DNA of 64,000 bases from Phytobacter palmae (GTDB taxonomy: Bacteria; Pseudomonadota; Gammaproteobacteria; Enterobacterales; Enterobacteriaceae). The DNA is taken from the NCBI GenBank assembly GCA_900112785.1, contig FONB01000016.1, positions 1-64,000 of the forward strand. Direction: 5' to 3'. Each line of letters begins with the position of its first letter. Positions within the stretch are counted from its first letter, which is position 1. The notes under the pieces are model-generated. The model made no database searches. It was not told where the DNA came from and saw nothing but the letters and a program-made list of their open reading frames with translations. Positions 35,401 to 44,877 of this stretch are shown here, piece by piece. The translations under genes were made by a program, and so were the position numbers.

Positions 35401-35805
35401 ATGGAGTTAAGAAAAGAGGCTTTTCACCTGCTACGTCAGCTATTCCAGCAGCACACGGCGCGCTGGCAGCAGGTACTGCCGGAACTGACCAAACCACAAT
35501 ATGCGGTGATGCGTTCTATTGCCGAAAACCCCGGCATTGAGCAGGTGGCTTTGACGGAGGTAGCGGTCAGTACAAAAGCGACTCTCGCGGAAATGCTCAG
35601 CCGTCTGGAGGCGCGTGGTCTGGTCCGCCGGGAACAGGATCCGGAAGATAAACGACGTCGTTTCTTATTTTTGACCGGAGAAGGTGAAGCCGTGTTGCAA
35701 GCGAGCATCCCGGTGGGCAATGCTGTGGATGGCGAGTTTCTTGGTAAATTAAGCGAGGAAGAGCGCGAACAATTCACGCAGCTTATTCGTCGAATGATGC
35801 GCTAA
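35401..35805 (+). CDS. MarR-family regulator of the decarboxylase operon
   Basis: 134 residues with a winged-helix MarR domain: dimer helix at the N-terminus (ELRKEAFHLLRQLFQQH), recognition helix around STKATLAEMLSRLEARGLVRREQDPEDKRRRFLFLTGEG with the DxRxxxxxLT wing. Divergent from ecdBCD, which is the usual place for the phenolic-acid-responsive repressor of such operons. A TATCAT at 35366-35371 may be its -10. RBS CGGAG is ahead of the ATG. Confidence 0.9.
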   Translation: MELRKEAFHLLRQLFQQHTARWQQVLPELTKPQYAVMRSIAENPGIEQVALTEVAVSTKATLAEMLSRLEARGLVRREQDPEDKRRRFLFLTGEGEAVLQASIPVGNAVDGEFLGKLSEEEREQFTQLIRRMMR

Positions 35806-35822
35806 GCCAGTGGCTAAGGGCA

Positions 35823-35848
35823 GGGAACAAGCCGGGTGGTTTGTTCCC
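35823..35848. terminator. Hairpin between converging marR-like and osmC-like genes
   Basis: GGGAACAA/TTGTTCCC, a perfect 8-bp stem with a 10-nt loop. No T run follows, so termination strength is uncertain. Confidence 0.5.
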
Positions 35849-35864
35849 GGCCTGATACGACATA

Positions 35865-36293
35865 TTAATTCAGTGTGTATTCCAGCGAGATTTCCGCATT
35901 CAGTACTTTGGATACCGGACAACCGGCTTTGGCTTTCTGAATGGCTTCATCAAATTTAGCAGGGTCTGCACCCGGTACCTTCACCGCACTTTTCAGGGCG
36001 ATTTTAGTAATCGCGAACCCGCCGTCAACCTGGTCCAGCGTGACAGTTGCCGTTGTGTCGATGCTGTCAGCTGTGTAGCCTGCTTCACCCAGTATCATCG
36101 AGAGCGCCATTGAGAAACAGGCAGCATGCGCCGCACCGATCAGCTCTTCCGGGTTAGTCCCCTGAACGCCTTCGAAACGGGTGTTAAAGCCATAAGGAAG
36201 TTGCTTAAGCGCACCGCTCTCGGTTGAAACAGTCCCTTTCCCACGTTTCAGATCACCTTCCCAGTGAGCCTGCCCTTTCTTGTGAATTGCCAT
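35865..36293 (-). CDS. osmC: OsmC/Ohr-family peroxiredoxin-like protein
   Basis: 142 residues from the ATG giving MAIHKKGQAHWEGDLKRGKG, nearly colinear with E. coli OsmC. Thiol-dependent reduction of organic hydroperoxides. The two redox Cys are in AAHAACFSMALSM (about 60) and AGCPVSKVLNAE (about 125). E. coli osmC lies elsewhere on the chromosome, so this may be the only copy moved or an additional paralogue; I cannot tell from one window. It follows mutS in the same direction behind a terminator. Confidence 0.88.
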   Translation of the reverse strand: MAIHKKGQAHWEGDLKRGKGTVSTESGALKQLPYGFNTRFEGVQGTNPEELIGAAHAACFSMALSMILGEAGYTADSIDTTATVTLDQVDGGFAITKIALKSAVKVPGADPAKFDEAIQKAKAGCPVSKVLNAEISLEYTLN

Positions 36294-36400
36294 AGCATGG
36301 TTCCTTTTCATTATTGAGAGAAATAAGTCGAAGCAAATAAAAAGTATAGAAGCCGATATCGGGCTTGCCTGGCATTCGGGGAATTTATTCGATAAACAAT

Positions 36401-36423
36401 GGCCCGCAAGGTTATTGCGGGCC
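36401..36423 (-). terminator. Terminator after mutS
   Basis: GGCCCGCAA/TTGCGGGCC, a perfect 9-bp stem with a 5-nt loop, just past the mutS stop. Read on the minus strand it is followed by ATTGTTTAT. Confidence 0.7.
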
Positions 36424-36430
36424 GGGGGAG

Positions 36431-38992
36431 TTAGACGAGGCTTTTCAGGCGGTAAATCCACTCGAGCGCCTGACGCGGCGTGAGGGAATCGGGGTCGAGA
36501 TTTTCCAGCGCTTCCATTGCCGGGCTGGTTTCTTCGGAGACGGCTAACAGCGACATCTGCGTGCCGTCAATCTGTGTGGCACCCGCACCTGGCGACAGGC
36601 TTTCCAGCTCGCGTAATTTTCCACGCGCGCGTTTGATGACCTCTTTTGGAACACCCGCCAGTGCCGCGACCGCCAGACCATAGCTTTTACTCGCCGCGCC
36701 ATCCTGTACGCTGTGCATAAAGGCGATAGTGTCGCCATGTTCCAGCGCGTCAAGATGGACATTCGCCACACCTTCCATTTTTTCCGGCAGCTGCGTCAGC
36801 TCGAAATAGTGGGTAGCGAACAAGGTCAACGCTTTGATTTTATTAGCCAGATTTTCTGCACAGGCCCATGCCAGCGACAGACCGTCGTAGGTGGAGGTGC
36901 CGCGACCAATTTCATCCATCAGCACCAGGCTGTTTTCCGTGGCGTTATGCAGAATATTGGCCGTCTCGGTCATCTCCACCATAAAGGTAGAACGCCCGCT
37001 TGCCAGATCATCTGCCGCGCCCACACGAGTAAAAATGCGGTCAATAGGACCAATTTCCACTTTCTGAGCCGGAACATAGCTACCGATATACGCCAGCAGC
37101 GCGATCAGCGCCGTCTGGCGCATGTAAGTACTTTTACCGCCCATGTTCGGCCCGGTAATGATTAACATTCTGCGCTGGGGCGAAAGGCTCAAGGGATTTG
37201 CAATAAACGGTTCATTGAGCACGCGCTCCACGACCGGGTGACGACCTTCAACGATACGGATACCCGGTTTATCGCTGAATGTCGGGCAACAGTAGTTTAG
37301 CGTGTCCGCACGTTCTGCCAGGTTAACCAACACGTCCAGTTCTGCCAGCGCCGTGGCGCTCTGTTGTAAATCGCCAAGGTGGGGCAGCAGCAGGTCGAAC
37401 AACTCGTCGTAGAGCTGTTTTTCCAGCGCCAGCGCTTTGCCTTTTGAGGTCAGAACCTTGTCTTCATACTCTTTCAGTTCAGGAATAATATAACGCTCAG
37501 CATTTTTCAGCGTCTGACGGCGAACATAATGAATGGGCGCAAGATGGCTCTGTCCGCGGCTAATCTGAATGTAATAGCCGTGCACGGCGTTATAGCCAAC
37601 TTTAAGGGTGTCGAGCCCCAGCTTTTCACGCTCGCGAATTTCCAGTCTATCGAGGTAGTCCGTCGCGCCGTCTGCCAGCGCTCGCCACTCATCCAGCTCT
37701 GCGTTGTACCCCGGGGCGATAACGCCACCATCGCGCACCAGTACCGGCGGTGCATCAATGATGGCGCGTTCCAGCAGTTCACGTAGCTCAGTGAACTCGC
37801 CCATTTTTTCCCGCAGGTTTTGCACCGGCTCGCTCTTCACCTGAGCCAGTTGGGCACGTAGTTCCGGCAGTTGCTGGAAAGCATGGCGCATCCTCGCCAG
37901 ATCGCGTGGCCTGGCGGTACGCAGCGCCAGACGGGCAAGAATACGTTCCAGATCGCCAACCTGACGCAGTACGGGCTGCAATTCAGCGGTGATTTCCTGC
38001 AATGCGCCAATGGTTTGCTGACGTTCCAGCAATGTTTTGGTGTCACGTACCGGCATATGTAGCCAGCGTTTGAGCATACGGCTACCCATCGGCGTGACCG
38101 TACAGTCGAGCACGGATGCCAGGGTGTTTTCGATACCGCCCGCCAGGTTCTGGGTAATTTCCAGGTTACGGCGTGTTGCCGCATCCATAATGATGCTGTC
38201 CTGCTGACGCTCCATGGTGATGGAACGAATGTGGGGAAGGGCGGTGCGCTGGGTATCTTTGACATACTGTAGCAGGCAACCTGCGGCGCAAAGGCCGCGT
38301 GGCGCGTTTTCTACCCCAAAACCAACCAGATCGCGGGTACCAAATTGCAGATTAAGCTGCTGACGCGCGGTGTCGATTTCAAATTCCCAAAGAGGACGAC
38401 GACGCAGGCCACGGCGGCCTTCAATCAGAGATGTTTCAGCGAAGTCTTCGGCATAGAGCAACTCAGCCGGGTTGGTGCGCTGTAGTTCTGCCGCCATGGT
38501 TTCACGGTCTGCGGGTTCACTGACGCGAAAACGACCGGAGCTAATATCCAGCGTGGCGTAGCCAAACCCTTTGCTGTCCTGCCAGATGGCCGCCAGTAAA
38601 TTGTCCTGACGCTCCTGTAATAACGCTTCGTCGCTGATGGTGCCGGGAGTGACGATGCGCACCACTTTACGCTCGACCGGTCCTTTGCTGGTGGCCGGAT
38701 CGCCAATTTGCTCGCAAATGGCTACCGATTCCCCCAGGCTGACCAGTTTTGCCAGATAGTTTTCTACCGCATGATGCGGCACCCCGGCCATCGGGATGGG
38801 TTCACCTGCGGAGGCTCCGCGTTTCGTCAACGAGATGTCCATCAGCTGAGATGCGCGTTTTGCATCATCATAAAACAGCTCGTAAAAGTCACCCATGCGA
38901 TAGAAGAGCAGGATATCCGGATGCTGCGCTTTCAGTTTCAGATACTGCTGCATCATTGGCGTATGTGCGTCGAAATTCTCTAGTGTACTCAT
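36431..38992 (-). CDS. mutS: DNA mismatch repair protein MutS
   Basis: 853 residues, same as E. coli MutS. It recognises mismatches and recruits MutL. The mismatch wedge Phe36 and Glu38 are in [12 protein letters not shown]. Connector, lever and clamp domains follow, then the ABC ATPase with Walker [14 protein letters not shown] (about residue 615), Walker [17 protein letters not shown] and the dimerisation end. Intact, so a mutator phenotype is not expected. It forms the border between conserved backbone and the accessory region. Confidence 0.98.
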   Translation of the reverse strand: MSTLENFDAHTPMMQQYLKLKAQHPDILLFYRMGDFYELFYDDAKRASQLMDISLTKRGASAGEPIPMAGVPHHAVENYLAKLVSLGESVAICEQIGDPATSKGPVERKVVRIVTPGTISDEALLQERQDNLLAAIWQDSKGFGYATLDISSGRFRVSEPADRETMAAELQRTNPAELLYAEDFAETSLIEGRRGLRRRPLWEFEIDTARQQLNLQFGTRDLVGFGVENAPRGLCAAGCLLQYVKDTQRTALPHIRSITMERQQDSIIMDAATRRNLEITQNLAGGIENTLASVLDCTVTPMGSRMLKRWLHMPVRDTKTLLERQQTIGALQEITAELQPVLRQVGDLERILARLALRTARPRDLARMRHAFQQLPELRAQLAQVKSEPVQNLREKMGEFTELRELLERAIIDAPPVLVRDGGVIAPGYNAELDEWRALADGATDYLDRLEIREREKLGLDTLKVGYNAVHGYYIQISRGQSHLAPIHYVRRQTLKNAERYIIPELKEYEDKVLTSKGKALALEKQLYDELFDLLLPHLGDLQQSATALAELDVLVNLAERADTLNYCCPTFSDKPGIRIVEGRHPVVERVLNEPFIANPLSLSPQRRMLIITGPNMGGKSTYMRQTALIALLAYIGSYVPAQKVEIGPIDRIFTRVGAADDLASGRSTFMVEMTETANILHNATENSLVLMDEIGRGTSTYDGLSLAWACAENLANKIKALTLFATHYFELTQLPEKMEGVANVHLDALEHGDTIAFMHSVQDGAASKSYGLAVAALAGVPKEVIKRARGKLRELESLSPGAGATQIDGTQMSLLAVSEETSPAMEALENLDPDSLTPRQALEWIYRLKSLV

Positions 38993-40249
38993 CAGTTTAT
39001 GATGTCCATTTTCTTAAATTTTAATGAGTTAGTGATGTTTGTTGTTCTCATTGAGTTTCACGTCTCATTGATTTTCATGAATGACGGTGCATTTCATAAA
39101 TACGCAGGTTGCATGATAACGGAGTCTGTGAGGGAGGAAAACCAGAGGGAGTAAAGCTGTTCTTTAAAACGAGAGAAAGAGTGAATCCTGGTGACAAGGA
39201 TAAAGTGAATAGCGGCGAAAAAGTTGTCTTACACATCTTATGCAATCCGGCCAGGTTAAGCCTTTTTTCTACCGTTACACGAGACCCCTGCCTGGCTGGT
39301 TCGCTCAGGTTCTGCAGACTTCTCTCCCCCTGACTGAGCGTACCGAAGAACGATAAACCAGGGGAGTAAAATTATTTCGGGGATGCGGAAGAAGAAAGGC
39401 AGGATGAAGTGGAAGAACACTGTATACCGATGCGGTTGATAAGGCCTCATTATACATTAAATATCTGTCTCATATAATGAAGAAGCGTCTTTATACTGTG
39501 AATTAGCCGTTAGCGGGCTTTTATATTCTTAATGGTTCTGTTTTCTGTTGAGGTACCTCATTAATTTATTGATACTTATTGGATTAACAATTTTCTGGTT
39601 TTATTTAATTTTATTTTTTGTACAACCTATATTAGTCTTCTTACGGCCTGGTGCAGTATATTAAGATAAGTCTTTTTAATTACGCTTATTTTAACCTGTT
39701 ACAGATATGAACATCACAGATAAATCACAATAATATATCGAAAAGAGTTATTTTCTTTTTCCGAAAATGATAATTGATAAGGAGTAAAGACATCGGTAAT
39801 GAAAAAATCCTGATATTCTTTCATCCGGTTACGACATTAACAGATAGAGCGTTCAGGATGAGTGAAGGACTGACATATTCGCCCTGCTATAAGGGGCCTT
39901 TACAGGTCGCTAAAAAGCAGAGCAAAAATATACCACTCTCAGCCAGAGTGGCTGTTCTCCGGTACACCAGTAAATCGTATGACTCTGTACGCCATTCATT
40001 TGCCAGTCCGGAAACGCCGTACCTCATTGCAGTTGCACCCGAAACGGGTCATTAAGACCGGTGCCGGTAAAAATAATATTCACATACTGAATGAATCAGT
40101 GAGTTCACGACGGGTTACTGAACCCTGGATTATCTGTTTGATGGTTTGCAGGCAAGTAAAATGCCTCAGCGTGACAAAGCCAGCTTAATCGCTTTCAGGT
40201 CTTCCTGGCCTGATAAAACTCCTCATCATCGTCAATGGAATGGTTAATA
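38993..40249. other. Gene-poor region upstream of mutS and of the omptin gene
   Basis: 1.26 kb without a recognisable gene. Two short open frames (39109-39333 and 39774-40055, plus strand) show no known domain and no convincing start. 39440-39780 is strongly AT-rich. A CCACTCT/AGAGTGG hairpin lies near 39931-39949. In E. coli the equivalent side of mutS carries ygbA/fhlA; no trace of these is seen. It probably contains decayed gene remains and the omptin promoter. Confidence 0.5.
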
Positions 40250-41197
40250 ATGAAAAAATACATGATAGGTTTAGTCCTTTTTGCTTTTACGGAAACTATT
40301 ACTGCCCGGGCAGAGAATATCAAAGATCCTCATGCCATGAGTTTTGACATCGATAGCATAACGATCAGCACCTCACTGGGTTGGCTTGGCGGCGAATCCA
40401 AAGAATATGTGTATGACCCAGATACCGGAAGAAAGATCAGCGAGTTAAACTGGAAAATTAACAATGCGGCTATCATTAATGGTGATATAGCCTGGGAGCC
40501 GCTTTCCTGGCTAACATTGAATGCTCGGGGCTGGACTACATTAGCCACAAGTGGAGCCGGAATGGATGATTACGATTGGCTGAATGCCAGCCAGTCGCAC
40601 TGGACTCACTGGTCTAACAGTCCAAACACCCGTCTTAACTATGCTAATGAATTTGACGTTAATGCCAAAGCCTGGCTGGTAAAACAACAGGATTACAGAG
40701 TGGGCGCAGTAGTCGGTTACCAGCAAACCCGGTTCAGCTGGACAGCTTTTGGCGGGCATTACCAATATGACAATGGCAATAATGTCGGCGATTTTCCTCG
40801 CGATGAACGCGGTATTGGCTATCAGCAGAAATTCAGCATGCCATACGTAGGACTGACCGGCGGCTATCGGTATCGTGATGTAGAATTTAACGCTTTACTG
40901 AAATTCAGCAGCTGGGTTAAAGCCAAAGACAATGATGAACATTACATGCGTGGTTTGACCTTCCGTGAAAAAAACAGCGGTTCCAATTTTTATTCTGCCT
41001 CTGTAAATGTCGGCTATTACGTCACCGCTAACGCCAAAGTATTCACCGAGTTTACTTGGAACAAATACTCCCAGGGTAAGGGGGGGACGCAGATGATTGA
41101 TCATGAAAGTGGGAAATCAATTCATGAAAGTGGCGATGCTGCTGGTCTGGAAAATAAAAATTATAGTTTAACCGCAGGTTTGCAATACAGATTTTGA
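40250..41197 (+). CDS. Omptin-family outer membrane protease
   Basis: 315 residues from the ATG giving MKKYMIGLVLFAF; OmpT has 317 and Pla 312. Ten-stranded outer-membrane beta-barrel aspartyl-type protease that cleaves host and bacterial peptides, often between basic residues. Signal peptide to about residue 21. The catalytic pairs of OmpT (Asp83/Asp85 and Asp210/His212) are matched by Asp107/Asp109 in GMDDYDW and by Asp-Glu-His in KDNDEHY. LNYANEFDVNAKAWLV and PYVGLTGGYRYRD are family segments, ending with aromatic LQYRF. Closest subgroup (OmpT, PgtE, CroP, Pla) not decided. In an AT-rich island next to mutS. Confidence 0.94.
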   Translation: MKKYMIGLVLFAFTETITARAENIKDPHAMSFDIDSITISTSLGWLGGESKEYVYDPDTGRKISELNWKINNAAIINGDIAWEPLSWLTLNARGWTTLATSGAGMDDYDWLNASQSHWTHWSNSPNTRLNYANEFDVNAKAWLVKQQDYRVGAVVGYQQTRFSWTAFGGHYQYDNGNNVGDFPRDERGIGYQQKFSMPYVGLTGGYRYRDVEFNALLKFSSWVKAKDNDEHYMRGLTFREKNSGSNFYSASVNVGYYVTANAKVFTEFTWNKYSQGKGGTQMIDHESGKSIHESGDAAGLENKNYSLTAGLQYRF

Positions 41198-41222
41198 ACG
41201 GGTAATGAATGCCCAAACTTGC

Positions 41223-41263
41223 AAAAAAACCTTGAGACGCTTTTAGCGCCTCAAGGTTTTTTT
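41223..41263 (+). terminator. Terminator after the omptin gene
   Basis: Very strong hairpin: AAAAAAACCTTGAG.CGC pairs with GCG.CTCAAGGTTTTTTT, one mismatch, ending in seven T. A runs on the other side make it usable from both strands. Confidence 0.9.
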
Positions 41264-41536
41264 CGGTTTAGCCGAACCGATATGGACGGCAAGGGGTACC
41301 GGGCGAAGCGTTTTTCCTGGCTTTTTTGTGGGAGCGCCGCAGGTTATTGGGCGCATGAAAAGACATATGAGAACAGAGGAACTTTCAAACGCAGACCTCT
41401 CACAGGTACGGTAAGAAAGTTTTTGTAAAGGGGGGAACCACGGCTCGAAACCGTGACGAAGACTTCTTCGTGAAATAAGTAGCGAAAAGAAGAATAAATC
41501 ATACCGTTGTTTGATCATATGACTGTTAAAGCTATA
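41264..41536. other. Intergenic stretch between omptin and fidL-like genes
   Basis: About 270 bp with no supported gene. A CACGG-CTCGAAA-CCGTG hairpin lies near 41438-41454 and a GAAGA/TCTTC repeat follows. A minus-strand open frame spans part of it, but it lacks a start signal and any known domain. Confidence 0.4.
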
Positions 41537-42000
41537 TCATTTCACAGGTTTGCCACAGAAGAAATGAATATAGTCATTATATGAAATGAGAAACTCTTCG
41601 TTGGATACCGGGATAATGCGAAGTAAAACATATGCCCCACCAGTATAAAAATAAGGTGTTATAAATCGCTCAGATAGATTTTCTGTGTCCGTGTCGGCTG
41701 AAAGCTTAGTTAACGAGTAATTCTTTAATATCAGATCCTGCCCCTGTGGAGAGACATCCAACAACGACATTCTCATTATGTTTTTGGAATTTCCATTTTT
41801 GTCTTCTATGATACCATCAATCAAAATCTCACCTTTGCCATTAGAAAAAAGCAATGAGGCTCTTGACTTCATGGCGTAATCATCATCTTTAATAATCGAT
41901 ATACCTGAGCACTCTAAACGGGTATTTTTTTAGGAAGGAATAAAAAGGTAACGATAAAAATTATACTTAATACAATCGAAAGAATTTTAACAATTTTCAT
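41537..42000 (-). pseudogene. FidL/YqeJ-like membrane protein, frameshifted at an A7 tract
   Basis: The gene starts at 42000 with ATGAAAATTGTTAAAATTCT, overlapping the stop of the upstream regulator (ATGA). It reads a membrane anchor MKIVKILSIVLSIIFIVTFL and stops after 28 codons (TAG). After a run of seven A (minus strand, about 41924-41930) the other frame continues without a stop to 41537 and gives a soluble domain (SRASLLFSNGKGEILIDG ... NDYIHFFCGKPVK). One extra A would restore a 154-residue protein with an N-terminal anchor and an extracytoplasmic domain, like FidL/YqeJ partners of ToxR-like regulators. Mutation, slippage-based switching, ribosomal frameshifting or a sequencing error are possible. 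Confidence 0.7.
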
Positions 42001-42833
42001 TCCCTATCTCCAAATACTGAAAGCGTCTGGCAGGATGCGGCTTTGTTACTGTTCAGAGGGTTTTTACAGGATATGATAGTTATATGTTTACCAACAATAA
42101 ATCTGGTAACATATAAGAAGGGGTTTTCGGAGCAGTTAATAAGACCATCACTGAGTAGATTCTTATAAATATTAGCATCCGTCTCATTTGTGTTTGAGAA
42201 TATATGACATTTTTCGTATGAGGATTCATAAGGAAAGTAATAATTTTGATCAAAGCCAGAACTTAATATTTTTTCTTTTATATAGAAAATAAGAAAGACA
42301 AGCAGGATGCAAAGTGGAAATAATTTAAACATCAAAATATACGTTTTTTTCGATATTTTGATGAAATCTTTATCTATACGTTGTTGTTGATAATCCGTGT
42401 GGTCATGATGCTCAGTATGTTCAACGTCTGGATTCTGCAACGTATCACTTTCTGGAATGTTTATCTGTTGGGGCAAGGTTGTCTCATCTGATAGCTCAGT
42501 AACAGAGATAAAAGCTGATAACGAAAACCCCTGCTTTGAAACCGTGGTGATGTACTCCTTCCCGGAGCCGTCAAGCGTGCGAAATGCTTTGCGAAGTAAA
42601 GCGATGTTCTGATACAGAGTATTTACGGGAACCGTGGAACCCATCTCCTTCCAGACATAAGGATAGAATTCTTTTTGAGGAACAGTTTCAGGATGCCGTT
42701 CAATCAGTAATTCCAGGCACCTGCTCGCTGGAACATTGAGGGAGACTTTCATTGAAGGCTGATCGCTCAAAAAAACCAGCTGTTCTGAGGGCTTGAATTC
42801 AATTAATGAGCCAATCAAATAGCGTCTTATCAT
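41997..42833 (-). CDS. ToxR/CadC-like membrane-bound winged-helix regulator (MarT/YqeI type)
   Basis: 278 residues. An OmpR/ToxR-type winged helix covers about residues 1-110 (SRCLELLIERHPETVPQKEFYPYVW, NTLYQNIALLRKAFR, ITTVSKQGFSLSA). A polar linker is followed by one membrane segment (about 170-192, MFKLFPLCILLVFLIFYI) and a short periplasmic domain with Cys residues. Such proteins bind DNA from the inner membrane and sense periplasmic signals. The overlapping downstream FidL-like gene supports MarT-FidL or YqeI-YqeJ pairing. Probable targets are the nearby omptin and fimbrial genes; this is inferred from location only. Confidence 0.85.
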   Translation of the reverse strand: MIRRYLIGSLIEFKPSEQLVFLSDQPSMKVSLNVPASRCLELLIERHPETVPQKEFYPYVWKEMGSTVPVNTLYQNIALLRKAFRTLDGSGKEYITTVSKQGFSLSAFISVTELSDETTLPQQINIPESDTLQNPDVEHTEHHDHTDYQQQRIDKDFIKISKKTYILMFKLFPLCILLVFLIFYIKEKILSSGFDQNYYFPYESSYEKCHIFSNTNETDANIYKNLLSDGLINCSENPFLYVTRFIVGKHITIISCKNPLNSNKAASCQTLSVFGDRE

Positions 42834-43443
42834 GAAATTACCTCATTGATAAAAATATAACCATATCAATCACTTAAAAAATCTTAATAAGATTATTAAC
42901 GAAACTGTAAACCTGAAAAGTCTGAAATAGATAAGAAGATTATAGAGTAAAAAAAAGAAATTAAGAAGACTAATTCGCTGAAACTTAAGGGTTTTATCAT
43001 TGCATTGAGGTGTCTTGAGGCAGGATTGACGCAAGGGAAAGTCTCAAACATCACATAAGCAACTGATTCATATAATTATTAAAACGAAAAATGTTGTAGG
43101 GCATTTTTTTTGCGTTAAAGTCTGGATCGTACTTGAGTTACAGCCGAATGGCAGAAGCATTGTTAGTACGCAAATATGTTGTTTTATTCTGAGTGTATTT
43201 TATAGGTGATTTCACATAAGAGTGGCATGAGATGTGGTTGATACAAAGAGTGAAATGTTAGTCAGACGCTAATCTGTAGAGTATTGCGCTGAATCTGGCC
43301 GGGATTGCCGCATTGAATATTTAGCTAATTTTTTGGGCTTATATATTTGCTATGTTGTAATAAGTAAGGAAAATGTCGGCATTACATTCTATGTGGTTAA
43401 CCAGGACGTAAGCTTCATTTAAAAATGTGTAAAGAGATGAAGT
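42834..43443. other. AT-rich divergent control region
   Basis: 610 bp between the membrane regulator (minus) and the soluble winged-helix regulator (plus). Very AT-rich with long A runs; no gene seen and no clear operator palindrome. An H-NS-silenced, multi-input promoter region is likely by composition. Confidence 0.5.
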
Positions 43444-43842
43444 ATGGACAAGGAAATTTTCGGATATCATATTTTCCCTGATATTTACTTTGAACTGGAA
43501 AAGAAATCTCTGATTAATGTTTCACAAAAACACATGACACAGCGCACTAATGTTGTTTTTCTCAGGGAAACAATGTTCCGGTTGTTAGTTTTTATTTTAG
43601 AAAATGCAGGAGAAGGTATCATCTATGATACAACAATTCTTTTTGAGGTTTGGGATAAATACGGTTTGAGCTCATCTAGCCAGCGCTTGTGGCAGGTAAT
43701 GAGTGCTTTAAAAAATAAACTTCGGATGACAAATGCACCTGAGGACTTGATCATGAGAGTAGACTCCAAAGGTTTTTTTGTCAGAAAGGACCTTATTACA
43801 GTGTTGTACTGTGATAAAAAACGAATGAAAGTACGAGCCTGA
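43444..43842 (+). CDS. Soluble winged-helix regulator of the fimbrial cluster
   Basis: 132 residues consisting almost entirely of a ToxR/CadC-type winged helix (FRLLVFILENAGEGIIYDTTILFEVWDKYG, SSQRLWQVMSALKNKLR, IMRVDSKGFFVRKD). No membrane segment follows, unlike the neighbour at 41997-42833. GAGATGAAG precedes the ATG. It lies 396 bp upstream of the fimbrial major subunit, so it is a plausible activator of the operon; target not shown. Confidence 0.8.
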   Translation: MDKEIFGYHIFPDIYFELEKKSLINVSQKHMTQRTNVVFLRETMFRLLVFILENAGEGIIYDTTILFEVWDKYGLSSSSQRLWQVMSALKNKLRMTNAPEDLIMRVDSKGFFVRKDLITVLYCDKKRMKVRA

Positions 43843-44238
43843 CAGTGTGTAAGATTTGAGTTTTTATTAAATTGTTCCGCGCAAATAGAGTGTTTGTAGC
43901 AAATATCATGCAGATAATGAAAGTACAGTCAGTATACGTAAAAAAGTAATGATTAATAATTATCTCGTTAATATTGTATTAACATCAGTTAGCAATGGAG
44001 TTATGTGATATTTAAAAAACAGTATTAAATAATCAATGATAATAAAAAAATATGCGCTTAATGCAATAATAAACTCTGAATTGAAACTGCGCTACTTATT
44101 TGCCGTAAGCGGGCGAGCTACTTCAGAAGGAAGGTAACACTGTGTAATTTCTTAAAAGCATTGATTTAGCGTGGACTCAGAAAGGATGGGTTCTCGGCTG
44201 AACAATCAAAAGACCAATCTGTTAAACAAGGACATTAA
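43843..44238. other. Fimbrial operon promoter region
   Basis: 396 bp, AT-rich, no gene. I looked for paired inverted repeats that would indicate an invertible fim-type switch and saw none; no recombinase gene is nearby. ACAAGGACATT before 44239 supplies the ribosome binding site. Confidence 0.5.
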
Positions 44239-44829
44239 ATGAAAAAACTAATTATCGCAGCATCAGCTACGGCAGTTCTGTCTGCGTCAAATATGGCACA
44301 TGCCGGAAATACAATCGAATTTCTTGGCGAGATCAGCGACTCTACCTGTGATGTAGTTCTGGAAGGAGCCAGCACCACAACTGTAACTCTTCCAACAGTC
44401 TCGAAGAACCTGTTGCCTGCAGCCAATGCTACAGCCGGCCGGACTTCCTTTGCTTTAAATGCTTCTAACTGTGTTTTAGGCAATGGAAAAACAAAAGTTG
44501 CTGCATTCTTCAACGGCAATAATTCTGGTGGGGCAGATGCCAACAACGTGGATTCAGTAACAGGCTATCTTAATAACCTTGCAGTCGATCCAGGAACAAC
44601 CGAATACCCAACAGCCGCTCAGAACGTCAAACTACGTTTAATCGATGGCACTAATGGGAACGTTATTAAGGCAGGCGATACAACGCAAGTTACAGGTGCT
44701 GGTTATGTAACTGTAGATGGTACCGGAAACGCGCGGATGCCTTATTCAGTCGAGTATGTTGCTATTGGTGGTGCCGCATCAGCAGGCCCTGTACGTGGCG
44801 TTGTGGTTTACGATCTGCAGTATCAATAA
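44239..44829 (+). CDS. Fimbrial major subunit (type 1-like pilin)
   Basis: 196 residues. Signal peptide MKKLIIAASATAVLSASNMAHA, then a FimA-type domain: N-terminal donor strand region TIEFLGEISDSTCDV, two Cys forming the expected disulfide (about residues 37 and 79), and the C-terminal beta strand GVVVYDLQYQ with penultimate aromatic pattern recognised by chaperones. First gene of the chaperone-usher operon and followed by a 48-bp gap. Its sequence is Ala/Gly/Thr rich as usual for shaft pilins. Confidence 0.93.
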   Translation: MKKLIIAASATAVLSASNMAHAGNTIEFLGEISDSTCDVVLEGASTTTVTLPTVSKNLLPAANATAGRTSFALNASNCVLGNGKTKVAAFFNGNNSGGADANNVDSVTGYLNNLAVDPGTTEYPTAAQNVKLRLIDGTNGNVIKAGDTTQVTGAGYVTVDGTGNARMPYSVEYVAIGGAASAGPVRGVVVYDLQYQ

Positions 44830-44877
44830 TAAACCAGGGGGGATGGATAATCCCCCCTACTGACAGGAAAATGCATT

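Noticed and set aside
39109-39333. Possible 74-residue gene upstream of mutS
   Set aside because: No domain, mixed composition, no clear ribosome binding site.
39774-40055. Possible 93-residue gene upstream of the omptin gene
   Set aside because: Starts with a non-ATG codon and shows no recognisable fold; may be a decayed remnant but cannot be assigned.
40100-40249. PhoP box upstream of the omptin gene (TGTTTGATGGTTTG)
   Set aside because: The two half-sites are 8 bp apart instead of 11 bp, so they do not fit the PhoP direct repeat.
41264-41536. tRNA or attachment-site remnant next to the omptin terminator
   Set aside because: A CACGG/CCGTG hairpin with a TCGAAA loop resembles a T arm, but no cloverleaf can be built around it.
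43843-44238. Invertible fim-type promoter switch
   Set aside because: No matching pair of inverted repeats and no recombinase gene in the window.
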